Program-made: the position numbers and the translations under genes
Notes under the pieces: model-generated
Database searches by the model: none
Seen by the model: the letters and a program-made list of their open reading frames with translations, nothing else
Told to the model about the DNA's origin: nothing
Source of the DNA: Lindgomyces ingoldianus
Taxonomy: Eukaryota; Ascomycota; Dothideomycetes; Pleosporales; Lindgomycetaceae
Assembly (NCBI RefSeq): GCF_010093535.1
Contig: NW_022985184.1
Coordinates: 173,960 to 197,553 of the forward strand
Reading direction: 5' to 3'
DNA: 23,594 nt
Shown here: positions 1-10,700 of the stretch, piece by piece
How the letters are laid out: each line of letters opens with the position of its first letter
Position numbering within the stretch: position 1 is the first letter of the stretch

Positions 1-1100
1 AGGTCGAGGTCGGGGCCGATACGAGGGCCTTCCGGAGGTTCCGGGCGACTCGAGATGGAACGATTCATGAGGATCGTTACACCACGCGTTCGAGTACTGG
101 TGCTACCTGTCAACTGTTAGCTAGAGCCCTCGCTGCAGCAGCCTCTAAAGCACCTTCTAGAGGTTAAAAAGCTAGTAGATTAAATAAGCAGACAAGGAGA
201 AAGGTTACCTTTATAGATAAGCAGCGCGCTGCTGCTTTAACAGCTGCTATTAAGATACTATTGTTACTACTATTAGTAGTAGAGCTAGAGTGTTAACTAT
301 TGCCTTAGCAGCAATTGTCCCCACCTTCTAAAGAGCCTAACTATAAGATAGATATAAAGTATATTCTACGCGTAAATAGGAACTAGGTAGTTAATAACAG
401 TAATAACTGCTAGTAGCTAGTCTTCTCTATGTTATTTATAAAGAATAAAGTAGACTTAGTGCTTACTAATGCAGCTTTTATAATTAACAGGTAGAAGGTT
501 ACCTAGCTTAGTTACTTAGTAAGCTATTAAGCTAAGCACTCTAAATCTACCTAGCAGCACATTACTTTAGCTAACTTTAGTTTTATAGAGGGCGCTTACT
601 TACTTAAAGTAGTTAATTACTATGTTAAGCACTTTACTAAGAGGATTAATAGAGTAGATTTTAAAGTAAAGCTCTGTGTTAAAGTTAAGGCTTTATAAAG
701 GGCATTTCTGCGCAGGTAATTAGCTAATAAGCTATTATTAAATCTAGATACTACACTAATAATACTAAGTAGCTATTATACCTAGCAGCTGCTGCGTGAA
801 GCTAGGGCAGCAGAGTAAGTAGAGAAGATATTTAAGGCAATAGACCACTACTTAGCAATTGCGCGTACGTAGGAGTGCTAGACAGAGCTTTGTAATAACT
901 ATAAGGAGTAGTGCTATATCTACCTAGACTAATCTTACTATGCTATTAAACTAGTTAACTTTAAGGCGTAGAGAAGGTCTATAGTTATAGGAGAGTCTTT
1001 TGTTATAGTACTTAGTTATAAGATTGTTAGAGTGCTGCAGTAAAAAAGTTACAAGCTCTAGGTAAACCCTTACACATAGAAAAATAAGAAAAAAAGGCTA
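1..1100 (+). pseudogene. RIP-broken ORF of an unrecognised repeat family
   Basis: One reading frame (phase of position 54) can be followed from the GC-rich left edge to about 1100, interrupted by many TAG and TAA codons and virtually no TGA. Between stops the text is protein-like, with basic and Leu/Ala-rich stretches near 120-290, then a hydrophilic region with Tyr-rich segments near 590-1060. Every stop can be explained by CAG, CAA or TGG changed to TAG or TAA, which is what RIP does. I could not match the protein to a family; a retroelement gag-like ORF is possible but unproven. The first 130 bases are GC-rich and much less altered than what follows. The left end lies outside the window. 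Confidence 0.5.
10..82 (+). repeat. 73-bp GC-rich direct repeat, copy 1
   Basis: Starts TCGGGGCCGATAC and ends CGTTACAC, and is closely similar to 3414-3487, with a shared core GAGATGGAACGATTC. It sits at the head of the broken ORF on its right, so it may be coding sequence of that family or part of a long terminal repeat. Confidence 0.8.
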
Positions 1101-1735
1101 AGCTTATTATTATTAAATAAGCTATTATTTAAGAAGCTAGTAAAGTAGATAAGCTAGCAGCAGTTACTTAACTAAATAGTAAAGATAGGTAATAAAAAAG
1201 CTACTTAAGTAAAGTAATAAGAGTTTTAATAGCTCTATCTCTAATAGCTTTAAGCGTAGGCTAGTATCCCTTTTATAGGAGCTGCTCTACTCCCTTACTA
1301 CTAGCAGCTACATGCCCTACTAGTTATTACCTTAACAGCGCCTTAATTTTTAGGTTATTCTTTAAGTCTTATAATAAAAGGTAGTAAACAGAATACTTAA
1401 AAAATAGTAAAAAACTTTTTTAAGTAGTTAGTTAAGTAATAGCTAAAGAATAAAAAAGATCTTTACTTTTACACATAAAAAGTAGTAACTAAGAAGCTAT
1501 AGACTATAAAGGATCTCTGTAAGATAAGCAGAGTTAAAGGTGACCTGTATAATATTGCTATTACCTAGTTTAGGCTTAAAGATAGGCTTGTTTACTATCT
1601 TTATAAAAATCTTTATTAGTTTAAGCTAATATATTATATAGCTAGCAGCCTACTTAAAATAAGTAGTAGTAAGTAAGGCAGAACTAGTAGTAAAAATAAT
1701 ATAGCTAAATAATTTATTTAAATTTAAACTCTTTT
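1101..1735. other. AT-rich RIP-degraded stretch without recognisable gene
   Basis: TpA-rich sequence of the same texture as its neighbours, with stops in all frames. It probably continues the dead element on its left. I see no conserved motif and no clear terminal repeat in it. Confidence 0.5.
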
Positions 1736-1749
1736 ACTTTTTTAAGCTT

Positions 1750-2660
1750 TCTTAGCTTTCTTCTTACACACTCTAGCTTCTCCTGCTTAATATATAGCCC
1801 TCTTACTATATACTTAAAGTGCTTTTAAGTAAAATAGTTACATTTGCTTTTTTAAATAGCTACTTTTAAAAAGGCACTAAAGTTACTACTAAAACGCTTT
1901 TAAATGTATAGATAGTTTTTTTTAATCTATACTTTAAGCACTATAAAGGTAAGCTTTATTAAATTATAGTTAAGTAAGTATAGAAGTAAATACCTTACTA
2001 AATACTTACTAGCCTTAATAATCTATGTTACTTTGTTATTTATATAAATTAAGACATTATCTAGGACAATTACTAAGTGCTTTTTACTGTACATAACCTA
2101 AAGCATAGAGATTAGACTTTTTTTAATTTACTTAAAAAACTGCTTTTAATTAAAGTAGCCTTTTTTTATAGCTATATAAGAGAGATAGCTATTAATTATA
2201 TACATAAAAAAAATTAACTAAGTACTACCTTAAGCAATATTCTAGGTATACTAAAAAACATAGCTAACTAAGCTATACATGTAGTGCTGCTAGCTAGTCT
2301 TCTTATTAAAAATTAACTTATTAAAAAATACTAAATCCTTTACTATAAAGCGTTTTATTAAGTTATAATATAAGTTATAAAGTTTTTTATTTTAATTAAT
2401 AGAGAACACTTAAAGTGTTTAGTAACTTTATTTATGTTAAAAAAGAAACTAGGATATGTTTATATAATTAATTTAAATGCCTTTTTTTACTTATAACTAA
2501 AGTGTAATCTTGTCCTAGTACATCTACCTAGAGTAGATAAGCTTACTAAAAAGAGCATCTACGTCTTTCTTACTAATTGCTAGTAAATAACTAAGCCTGC
2601 CTTAGATAAGTGCTCTTACGCTGCTATGCATCTTTAGATTATCTATTACATTATATACTG
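1750..2660 (-). pseudogene. Tc1/mariner-type DDE transposase, RIP-inactivated
   Basis: Read on the minus strand, the sequence keeps the order of a fungal Tc1/mariner-like DDE endonuclease. At about 2078-2038 there is a block reading VLDNVLIYINNKV, matching the family pattern around its second catalytic Asp (V-x-DN-x-I-H). It is followed at about 1990-1903 by LLYLLNYNLIKLTFIVLK, which corresponds to the classic LPPYSPD-NPIE-FS-LK block in altered form. A GYFN-like block lies shortly before the Asp block. Many in-frame TAG and TAA codons and amino-acid changes show the copy is dead. I could not define its terminal inverted repeats. Family assignment rests on motif order, not on alignment. Confidence 0.65.
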
Positions 2661-2689
2661 CGCAGTTGCTGCACCCCTCTTAATTAGCA

Positions 2690-2970
2690 ATTACCTACAG
2701 CCTTTATCTAAGCAGTAAAAAACAACATATATTAATACGCGTACAATTAGATAGGCCACAGGCGCTTATAGTAAGCGCTAGGGGTTGCTGAGTAGGTGGT
2801 GGGCGACAAGAGACTCTGTGAGCTTAAAACATGGCTAGAAAGCTATTTTAAACATTAAAACCTAGCCTTATTATTTCCTAAATAGGAAGTACGTACAGCG
2901 CCTAAATGTTCACTAAAATTAAGAGATGTTAGGTAGTTGTAGGGTTTTATAGGCAAAATTTCAAGTTCTC
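2690..2970. other. Non-coding spacer, GC content rising
   Basis: The AT-rich block ends here. There is a perfect 7-bp inverted repeat with a 3-base loop at 2762-2778 (GCGCTTA, TAG, TAAGCGC). No gene is visible. Confidence 0.4.
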
Positions 2971-3080
2971 ATACAAATTTGGTGGCGGAAAGCAAAGTTC
3001 GAGGTGTTGCCAAGACATTGCACGGATTAACGCACACAATAGATCCGAGTCCCTCGCGCACTTGCCCTATGCGCGACCAG

Positions 3081-3170
3081 CTTGCAACATGCTGCAACAT
3101 GCTGCAAAATGCTGTAAAATGCTGCAACATGCTGCAATTTGCTGCAACATGCAGCAATTTGCAGCAACAT
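3081..3170. repeat. 10-bp tandem repeat, nine units
   Basis: Nine consecutive 10-base units fit the consensus GCTGCAACAT exactly in register, with substitutions but no indels. Three units are perfect (3091, 3121, 3141); variants include GCTGCAATTT and GCAGCAATTT. Because 10 is not a multiple of 3, the open frames running through it on both strands are artefacts of repetition. It lies between the dead mariner-type element and the second copy of the 73-bp repeat. Confidence 0.9.
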
Positions 3171-3413
3171 ACTGTTCGAGCTTATTGCTCGTACTATGTA
3201 GCAGCTTTCGTCAAGCGTTCCTCCTGTCTTGACAGTAGGTGCGCATATCTGACAATAGGAGTGCGTGGGGACTCTAAACCTAGGAATGCTATTAACACCT
3301 ATAGGCCTTGTACAAAAGGATATTAGAAAACTACTAAGCTAGCTACAGGGGCGAGGTGCGACTAAATACATAAGGGAATAGGGGTAACTGCGGGGGACTG
3401 GGTTGAGTTATGG

Positions 3414-3487
3414 TCGGGGCCGATACAGGGACCCTTCGGATAGGATCCGAGCGACCCGAGATGGAACGATTCGTAGAATCGTTACAC
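3414..3487 (+). repeat. 73-bp GC-rich direct repeat, copy 2
   Basis: Second copy of the sequence at 10-82, with a few substitutions and small indels. Similarity stops right after CGTTACAC in both copies and the flanks then diverge. The pair brackets the AT-rich RIP block, which would suit either element ends or two truncated copies of one family. Confidence 0.8.
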
Positions 3488-3489
3488 TA

Positions 3490-4111
3490 GGAAATATCTA
3501 AACGTGTTACTTAAAGAGTACGTTAACCTACTACTATAAAAAAGTAAATGTAAATCTTATATATAAGAAACTATTTATCTAGAATATATTATATTTAAAA
3601 GGGCATCGGCGAGCTAGCTCCTTCTAGACGACACGTTCTGCCCTTCGTAGTGACAACGTGGATGATCGGCTTCCGGCACGCTGCGAAGTTTTTACCCCGC
3701 ACACCCCCTGCTATGCTTGGCATGAGCTTTGTCAATCTGATTAGATCTTAGCGGCTGATCACGTGATAGCAGAAGCTACATGCACTTAATAATCATCCAG
3801 CCTCGAGCACCATGGAACCTGCTTACCAGCTTGTGGCAAAGCCGTTTAGTCCTTCTTTGTGGGTTAGGGCCTTGTCTTGGTGGCTTGCGATGCGTCGTCG
3901 GACGCGCCGCGCGCTTAGTAGGAGATTTGTAAGATGTGCTCGCGAATTTTGGGTGACATTTGTTTTTCGGTGGCTTAAAGCTGGGGTTTGTCAGCTCTTG
4001 GCTTTTTATTAAACTGAACTTGAGCTTGCTAATGATTTGTACGAGCTGAGTGCAGGCAAAATCAAATCCTCTCTTGCTTGTACGGGGCTTGGTTATTGCC
4101 TGACCATTATC
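3490..4111. other. Intergenic region upstream of the orphan gene
   Basis: 3490-3600 is AT-rich and looks like an element scrap. From 3600 the base composition becomes balanced. Overlapping open frames on both strands around 3776-4126 have no recognisable motif and no gene structure, so I treat this as spacer and promoter. Confidence 0.5.
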
Positions 4112-4119
4112 TATAAAAG
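4112..4119 (+). promoter_or_regulatory. TATA box of the 4212 gene
   Basis: TATAAAAG lies 100 bases before the chosen ATG at 4212, a normal distance for a fungal core promoter. It is the only good TATA match close upstream. Confidence 0.55.
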
Positions 4120-4211
4120 TCACCACATTCTCTAATATTTCGACTAATTAAATATCGAAGTACCTTGCCTCACATACATTTCAAGACAAAATACGCACCC
4201 AATTGACGACT

Positions 4212-5069
4212 ATGGACGTGGATACGGAAGCTCTCATGGCGGGCATCCAAGCTCTCATTTATGGCGTAGTTGCCGCCATTAAAACAGCTTTCGATGCCCA
4301 AGATATGCACGATCATCAGAGAGATTTCACCACAAACTTTGTGGAAGTTGCTCGACGACAGTATCCCGAATGGAACGTCGTAATCACTTGCCAGAATACG
4401 GACCGCCACTTTGTCAACGAGATTCATCAAAATACCGAAGTGGATTTGGGTGTCTTTGGTAAACGCCACTACGACGTTTACTTTTGCACTTCGGGCGACT
4501 TTACAAGATATGGCGACGGCGGGTTCGAGAACTGGTGCTTCAATGGCAATTATGTTCGAGACGGAGACCATGTCACCTTTTATCCGATTGAATGTATGTG
4601 AACCCCAGACAGAACTCCTTCCTTCCTGTCTGTAGTTTAAATGGCTTACAAGACTTTGATAGTGCACGAGCCACAGCCACCAATCCAAGATCGGCCAACT
4701 CCACCAATCCACGTCCAGAAGAAGGACGGCGTCTACCTTGTCAACTCCATCCGCGGCAGCGAACGGTCTAGCGGCCTTGCGTACTACAAGAACATGACAT
4801 TTGGCGGAAATGACGGCCAGCAGCCTGACGACTATGTCGACATTGTACACGGTGAGCTGCTAAATTGGGAGGGACAGCACAGTGGCACGTTTGGCAACCA
4901 AACAAAATTTACAACATGGATCAATGCCGGTGCAGCAGGGCTAGAGAGCGGCACAATGTGTGGAGGCGCGTCAAATGAGTTTCGCACTATGGAGATTTTC
5001 CGGGACAAGTCCCGTGTGCTCTATGAGATTGATGGATGGAAAGTTTTCACCGAGTTCTGGTGCAATTGA
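4212..5069 (+). CDS. Two-exon gene, hypothetical protein, 262 aa
   Basis: Exons are 4212-4593 and 4663-5069, joined by a 69-bp intron with donor GTATGT (4594) and acceptor ATAG (4662). The first exon ends after one codon base and the second begins with two, so the frame is kept. Other nearby AGs give the wrong phase or run into the TAA at 4638. ATG 4212 has A at -3 and G at +4. The product has a hydrophobic N-terminal helix (about 8-27) with no clear cleavable signal. A first Trp/Tyr/Asp-rich domain (about 45-127) includes YPEWNVVITC and GDGGFENWCFNGNYVRDGD. A Pro-rich linker (130-146) leads to a second domain (148-262) with SSGLAYYKNM and a WEG motif, ending EFWCN. I do not recognise the family. 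Codon use is ordinary and there is no RIP damage, unlike its surroundings. Confidence 0.75.
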
Positions 5070-6130
5070 AGACACCTAAGGCTTTCTATGTCGGACCGCT
5101 AGATGTATGCTACGAGGATTGTGGGTGTGGGCTAAATTTATTGAAATCAAAATTGTCAGACGCTAAATGCAATGGATCTCTGGTGCAAGTGCGGATAGAA
5201 AAGGCGGTAAAACCCCTTCAAAAACGGCGGTAAAGGAACCAAGAAGTAGATTTAATGCGGACAACTTATCAACTAAGGTAATTTACAGTACAATATCTTG
5301 TGATAGCCATATGATATGCTTCGTTTTCTCTAATCTGTTCGAGACTGTGCTCAGTGGTACGGTCCCGTGTATAAGAGTGCACGCAACCCAGTGAGTAGAG
5401 GGAACCTGTGGATTTTTCGAGCGAACTAACCTAACGTCTGTCCCTGGGTCGAGAGACGCACCCTCTCGCGAGGACAAATCTAGGGCTGGACCTCCGGAGT
5501 CTCTCCTTTACAAGCTTACGAAGCCATAGCTGATGTATTACCATTCTACATCCATTTCTCCCCTAGAAAGCCAGTCTTTAACGAAAATTTCTGCGATGTT
5601 AGTTTTGTTGTCAAATTGTTTTAAAGCTGTTAATCGCTCCACAGCTAAAACCCCTGTCTGTTCGCGACTTTAACGGTCTTACTAAATTTCAGAGGACTTA
5701 AGGGAAAGCTGTACTAAGATAATGTCTCCAGACTTTGAAGGCACGCTGGCCCTAAGGGTGTGCATGCTGGGAGTTGCGCCGGGTGGGACGACAAGACCCT
5801 TGAAAGCCTCCCAGCGCGGCGGGACGCTCTAGCGTACCTTGGTATGCACTAGCTTTCATTAGCGTACTTATGATGATCATAAATCTTATCGTGCTGAAAT
5901 TCACGCTATCCCTACCTCAGACCGGCTTCCAAAAATATCTGTGGCGCATGGCCATGGACTTCTTGAAGCGTCGGCGACCACGTGCTCGGCTTCATTACCT
6001 TGCACCACACCGCGCTCCCCGGAGTTGCTTCATGATTGCCCTCTCCGTCGTCATCGTCCTCTCATCCTCTCCTCGCCCTCAGGAGAAATGGACGAAGTTA
6101 GTCCGGTATTGGCACGGCGTTCCTCATAGC
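5070..6130. other. Intergenic region without recognised gene
   Basis: Short open frames occur on both strands but none shows a family motif, a supportable intron or a conserved domain. An AT-rich stretch just after 5125 could carry the polyadenylation signal of the upstream gene. Confidence 0.45.
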
Positions 6131-6134
6131 GTGT

Positions 6135-6257
6135 GCGGGCTTCCTTGTTGAGCGGCGTCTTCACAGTCGCCTCGTGGCCTCCAGATGAAGCCGCGTGGAG
6201 TGCGTTGCTGTACTGTCCACCCTGTGCGCCCATCTCAGCGCCCTTGTCGACCAGCAT
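6135..6257 (-). pseudogene. Ankyrin-repeat fragment joined to transposase tail
   Basis: On the minus strand the segment MLVDKGAEMGAQGGQ...NALHAASSGGHEATVK matches one and a half ankyrin repeats of the LLDKGADVNAQGG-type arrays common in fungi. It is in frame directly after the pogo-like transposase tail (KGNRGR). After about 6135 the ankyrin pattern is lost. The piece is too short to be a functional ankyrin gene and looks like a captured or recombined scrap. Confidence 0.6.
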
Positions 6258-7185
6258 CCGACCACGGTTTCCCTTGTCTGTAATCTCAAAAGCAGCCTCT
6301 TCCTCATTACGCTTCGCTCGTGCTTCCTTGAGGTTCTCGTATCTCATGACCCTAGCCATCCCTTGTGCTAGTAGTTTAGTTAATCGCTAAACTTTAGCTT
6401 TGTTGTCAATTGTCATCGGATATTAAATTTAGTTCTACAAGAAGTCACCCTCGGCAAAAAATAGTTGAGCAGCTTTAGGAAATATGTGTACGTGTCTTTG
6501 TAGGCTCTGTTTGCTTGTCTCTCAACAGCATAAGCATTCCGTCTGACAATTAGATCCTGTAGCGACATAAGACCCTCTACTATTACCAGTGGAACAGGCG
6601 TTTGCAGTATTCTGTCTTAAGGATAAGGCACCACCTTCACCTCATTAGCAATTTAAATAGTTAGTTTAGTAAGAAGCTTAGTTACGTCTCTAAGTACTCT
6701 ATGTAAATTAAACAGGAACAAACTACTTGCAATAAAATCAGCCTCAATATTCTTAGGCGTGAAAGCTCTTCTCCTTGCAGGGCTAAACAGAGGAGGAAAA
6801 TGCTCCGTACTAATTGTGTTTACACTGCTTTTCTCTAGTCGTTTAACCTGCTCGCAATAGGCTCCTTAGTAGAGCAAACACAGCTACGTTGCAGGGTTAA
6901 AGCTTGTGAGAAGCGTGACAGGGAAGAGGGCATAAAATTATGTTGTTTGCAAAACAAACTCTAAGATCTTAAGAGTCTTGTGCGTTCTAAAGTTGTTGCA
7001 AATTGGCACTTAGGGTTTCTGGTTATCTTACTCCTTAGTTTTAAGGTTAGATATATGCGTAAGCCATTGCCAGCTAATATAGGAGTCAGTATATATAGAT
7101 TCAGAGCTCGCACACTGCTATCTAGGGGTAAGAAACATGGTCCAGTTACTTTAGTAAGTGCCAGCTAGCTAATTGATCATGGGGT
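6258..7185 (-). pseudogene. pogo-like (DDE1) transposase, C-terminal part
   Basis: Read on the minus strand this follows the fungal pogo-type DDE1 transposase order: TDSYISWQWLTHISNLKTKE, then ICNNFRTHKTLKILEF (family form CDGFGTHETLEILEF; the catalytic Asp is now Asn), then NNIILC...PCHASHKL and CNVAVFALL (family SHKLQP-CDVAVFAPLK). It continues with FSPARRRAFTPKNIEADFIAS and the C-terminal tail MARVMRYENLKEARAKRNEEEAA. Frames shift at least once near 6880-6960, and TAA/TAG codons interrupt it. The N-terminal CENP-B-like DNA-binding part is missing. It is a dead 5'-truncated copy; at its 3' end it runs into the ankyrin scrap. Confidence 0.8.
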
Positions 7186-7322
7186 TTAAATACCTAAGGT
7201 TGGCGCTGATACAAGTAATCGCAGTTACTAATGTGCGTTGAACACCCCCGCCCCTGTAGACTCGCATGTTATTCTTGCCTACAAGGATTCATACAGAGAC
7301 CTAAGCTGGATTAGATCTTCCT

Positions 7323-7550
7323 ATGGGTTCCTTTGAACCATTTGCACTGCTTTCAAGCGATGAACCTCGATTGAAAATTGTCGAGGAGGCTGAAGTTCTC
7401 GCCTTCTCAGGTCAGAGCCACATATCCATGCACTCCGCTTCAAGCTGGATTGATGGCACTTTCCGGTCAGGACTTACGGTACGTGTCGCAGAGAATCTTC
7501 GCACCACCACCGACGATTAACCGTGGCTTCGAAAGGTATGAAAGACCCGA
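7323..7550 (+). pseudogene. NRPS condensation-domain remnant
   Basis: Two overlapping plus-strand frames together resemble the entry into a fungal NRPS condensation domain. The first gives EPRLKIVEEAEVLAF (7369-7410). A frame change follows, then SPSQVRATYPCTPLQAGLMALS (about 7390-7460), with YPCTPLQ-GLMALS being a hallmark of the condensation-domain start. YVSQRIFAPPPTIN follows. Homology fades by about 7550, long before the HHxxxDG active site, so no enzyme can be made. It lies convergent to the large minus-strand gene. The motif is distinctive, but the piece is short. Confidence 0.7.
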
Positions 7551-7702
7551 CTCAGGCTCGGCGCTAACAAAGCCACGACCCATGTTGCTTCTCTCCCGAC
7601 AACATTTTGTCAATCAATCAGGACATAACAATATCATTTCATATCTTTTGCTCTGAACCCGAGAACCCCAGCCGGTCCGCCTACGGGTTTTCTATGCTAT
7701 GT
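7551..7702. other. Short intergenic spacer, 3' of the multidomain gene
   Basis: Between the NRPS remnant and the TGA of the multidomain gene. It should contain that gene's 3' untranslated region; no conserved signal is obvious. Confidence 0.4.
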
Positions 7703-10700
7703 TCAAGTTTCCGGTCCTTGCTCCCAGCCGCCGTGGGAGTACGTCCAGGAGACAGCGCCACTCTCGCGAAGCATCCCTTTGATTTCAGTCGAATTACTGT
7801 ATCCGAGAGGGGTGCGAAGTTTGGAACCATTCGTGCCATTCGGATTGGCACCAGCGTTCAGAAGAACTCGAACAACTTCGCTCTTGTTGTGCTCACAGGC
7901 TCGATGTAGCGGGTTTTCTCGATAATTGCCCTCGACGTTAGGATCGAAGCCTTTGTCCAGGAGAAGTTGCACAATTTCGTGATGCCCCCGAGTCGCAGCC
8001 CTATGCAGTTCGGTATCGCTTCCGGACCAAGCTCCGCGCGAATTGCAATTGTCCCGTTGAACTTGGCGATTCTGAAGCCGAGCCTCGCGCAGATCGCAAG
8101 CAACGTCCTGAGGTAGCGGAACTCCTAACCCCATCAACCGAATGACAATAGCACTGTACCCACTGTTGTACGCCATTTCCATGGCATCCATACCGCCCTT
8201 GCCCTGTAGGAGATGCGGGTAATTAGAATGGAGAAAATCAAAGTTGCTCCCATGTCCACCCCTAATAGTGCCTAGCAACGCTTCGGGGGTTGGTTTGGCA
8301 TCGAAGTCGACGAGATGTTTCACTATTGGAGTGAACCCACCCATAGATGCTGTCGTGATATGTGCCGAGTTGGGTTTCGCACCCATTTTGAGTAAGAAGA
8401 GAGTAGCCTCTGTTTGCCCAGATCGACAAGCGCAATCAATCGCTTCATCTTGGATCTCGGCACCATTATCAAGAAGTATTTTGATAACATCGAGGTCCCC
8501 TTTGGATGCAGCCCCAGTAAGACAGTGATTCAGTGCCGCAGTTACGCAAATATGACTATTCATCCTTGGTAGAAAATTTTCCCTCTTAAGAAATGTGACG
8601 ATAATATCTCGGTCTCCGATACTTCCAGCCATACGCCAGCATTCTTCAGGGATATACGAGTAGAAATCGAGAAGAGCTAATATCATATTAATATCTCTTC
8701 TCTGGTGTGAAAGTGCTGTCAGTAATGCAACATTGTGGTCCTTGCCAGAGTCAAGTTTTATTCCTCTGACGAAAAGACTCTGAACAATCTGCACTTGCCC
8801 AGCTTCCACAGCTTGAAGAAGGATTGAAGACGTTTCGAGTGATCCTAATCTCTGATACGCAGAGAAGAGTTCTTCAAATGCAACAATGTTGCCTTTCTTA
8901 ATGAGTATGGTCAACGCTCCTTTGATAGCTGTCGGATTTTTGATCACTCTGGAGAGCAGCGACACAATCCCATTGTGTCCCTTGGAGCATGCTTCATCCA
9001 ATGCTGTTGGAAGACATGCGTTCAGCTCTCCATCTGCAATCAACTCGGGATCAGCGCCTTTGTGGAGCAGAAGCCATGCGATTGCATAATGGCCCTCAGA
9101 ACAGGCAGTATACAAGGCCGACTTTCCAGATTCTATTGCATTGACATTCGCCCCTGCCAATAATAAATCCTCACAGCGTCGAAAATCTCCAGCAGCAACG
9201 GCCCTACATATGTTCTGATTGAGGACCATTGATGGGGCGGAAGATTTTGCAGAAACGCTGTCTTCATAGAACTGCCATTCTTCATAAGGCTTGGACACGA
9301 CAGCGAAAGAGATCACTTCCATATGTCTGCCAAGATGTTGCATGAGAGCGTTTCTGCTCCCCGCGATATTTTGGCCACAGAATGGACAACTCGACTCTTC
9401 AACCGACTCATGCTTAACCGAGATTCCTTTGCTCCGAGACGGGGGATGGTGCTGGTCGGAACTCTTACGAAATAATGTTGGAATCCAACTTCGGTGAACC
9501 TCGCATTCATCAAAGTGGATATGTTTTCTACCGTCTCGTTTTCTAGAGAAAGTCCGTGGGCAAGTTGTACAAGCGTATGTTCGGGACACCTTACGGTGAC
9601 GCTTCATTTCGTGAGAAACTAGCACACGTCGGGTTGTGTAGGTCTTATTCGGAGTTGGGCAATCTTCAAAGGTACACAGATATGGCTCTAAATCCTGAAA
9701 TACGTGTTTCCTGCTAAATCAGTATATTCCACGAAGGGCTGTGTGAGTTACCTACTTCCAATCTCTTCGGCGTAGCACCTCTACTTGACGGCCGCAAATG
9801 TCACACGTGAAGGATTTCTGGGTACCTAATTCTACAGGAGGAGGGGGTAGAGAAAGCAGTGGCTCACGGATATCGTATGTATTGTTCGAGCCTGGAGATT
9901 TACCGGTGGAGAAGGTCCGTACAGACTTGTGCGATGCGTCATATCCTGGAAGGCTATCCGATCCATGAAGAGAACTATGGCGAGTTGATGACCCTGACGC
10001 TGATGAATGTGGACCAGGGAAACGGTACGTCTGCGACCAATAAGACTTCTCCTTTGAGCCGGGCTGAATGATGCCTATCGCACTCGATCCAACTCCGGGT
10101 AATAGCCCGGACTCTCTCTGGGGTCTTCGTATCTCCGGCATTAGAGGCTTTGTACCACCACCGGTTCTGCTCAATAACCTAAGTAAAGGACTGGCTTGCG
10201 TGTCTTGGGGCTCGGCTCGAATAGCAGGAGCGAGTTGGCCAATGGAGTCTTCGGAGCTTTCAGAAGAACTATCAGAAAGACTCACAGGGCCTGTTCTGGA
10301 TGAACCTAGTCTTTCAGCTCGCCTCTCATTGGCTTTTGCTAACCTTTTTACTAAATACTCTGGCATCTGCGGGTACTTGTCTCGAATGTTGCGGTAAAAT
10401 ATGCGGGCATTAAAGGAAACTTCGCGTAAGTTACGCGCATTTTGGGGTTCATCAGAAGCAACTGAGCATTTATCATAAGCTCGGTCAATGTGAATGTGCC
10501 GAAAACATTCGAGAGCATTGGTTTCGCTATCTCCGTTGTGGATGGTACCATGTCCAGCGGTGGGGGTCCCCATCTCCGACGCTGAAAGGACTGATACTTG
10601 GTCGAGCCAGGCATCTAATGGAGTGGGGTTGACTCTCTCATCTTCGGTGTTTTGCGGCTCTATTTTAGTAATATTGCGTCCAGATAGAAGGGCGTCCAGC

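Noticed and set aside
2979..3326. 115-residue open frame on the plus strand and its minus-strand partner
   Set aside because: Both run through the 10-bp tandem repeat, which keeps all frames open and gives Cys/Gln-rich repetitive text; no start context or motif.
3776..4126. Open frames on both strands before the orphan gene
   Set aside because: Basic, low-information text without family motifs, overlapping each other and the promoter.
4170..4850. 226-residue minus-strand open frame
   Set aside because: It is antisense to the better supported two-exon gene, crosses its intron and has no motif.
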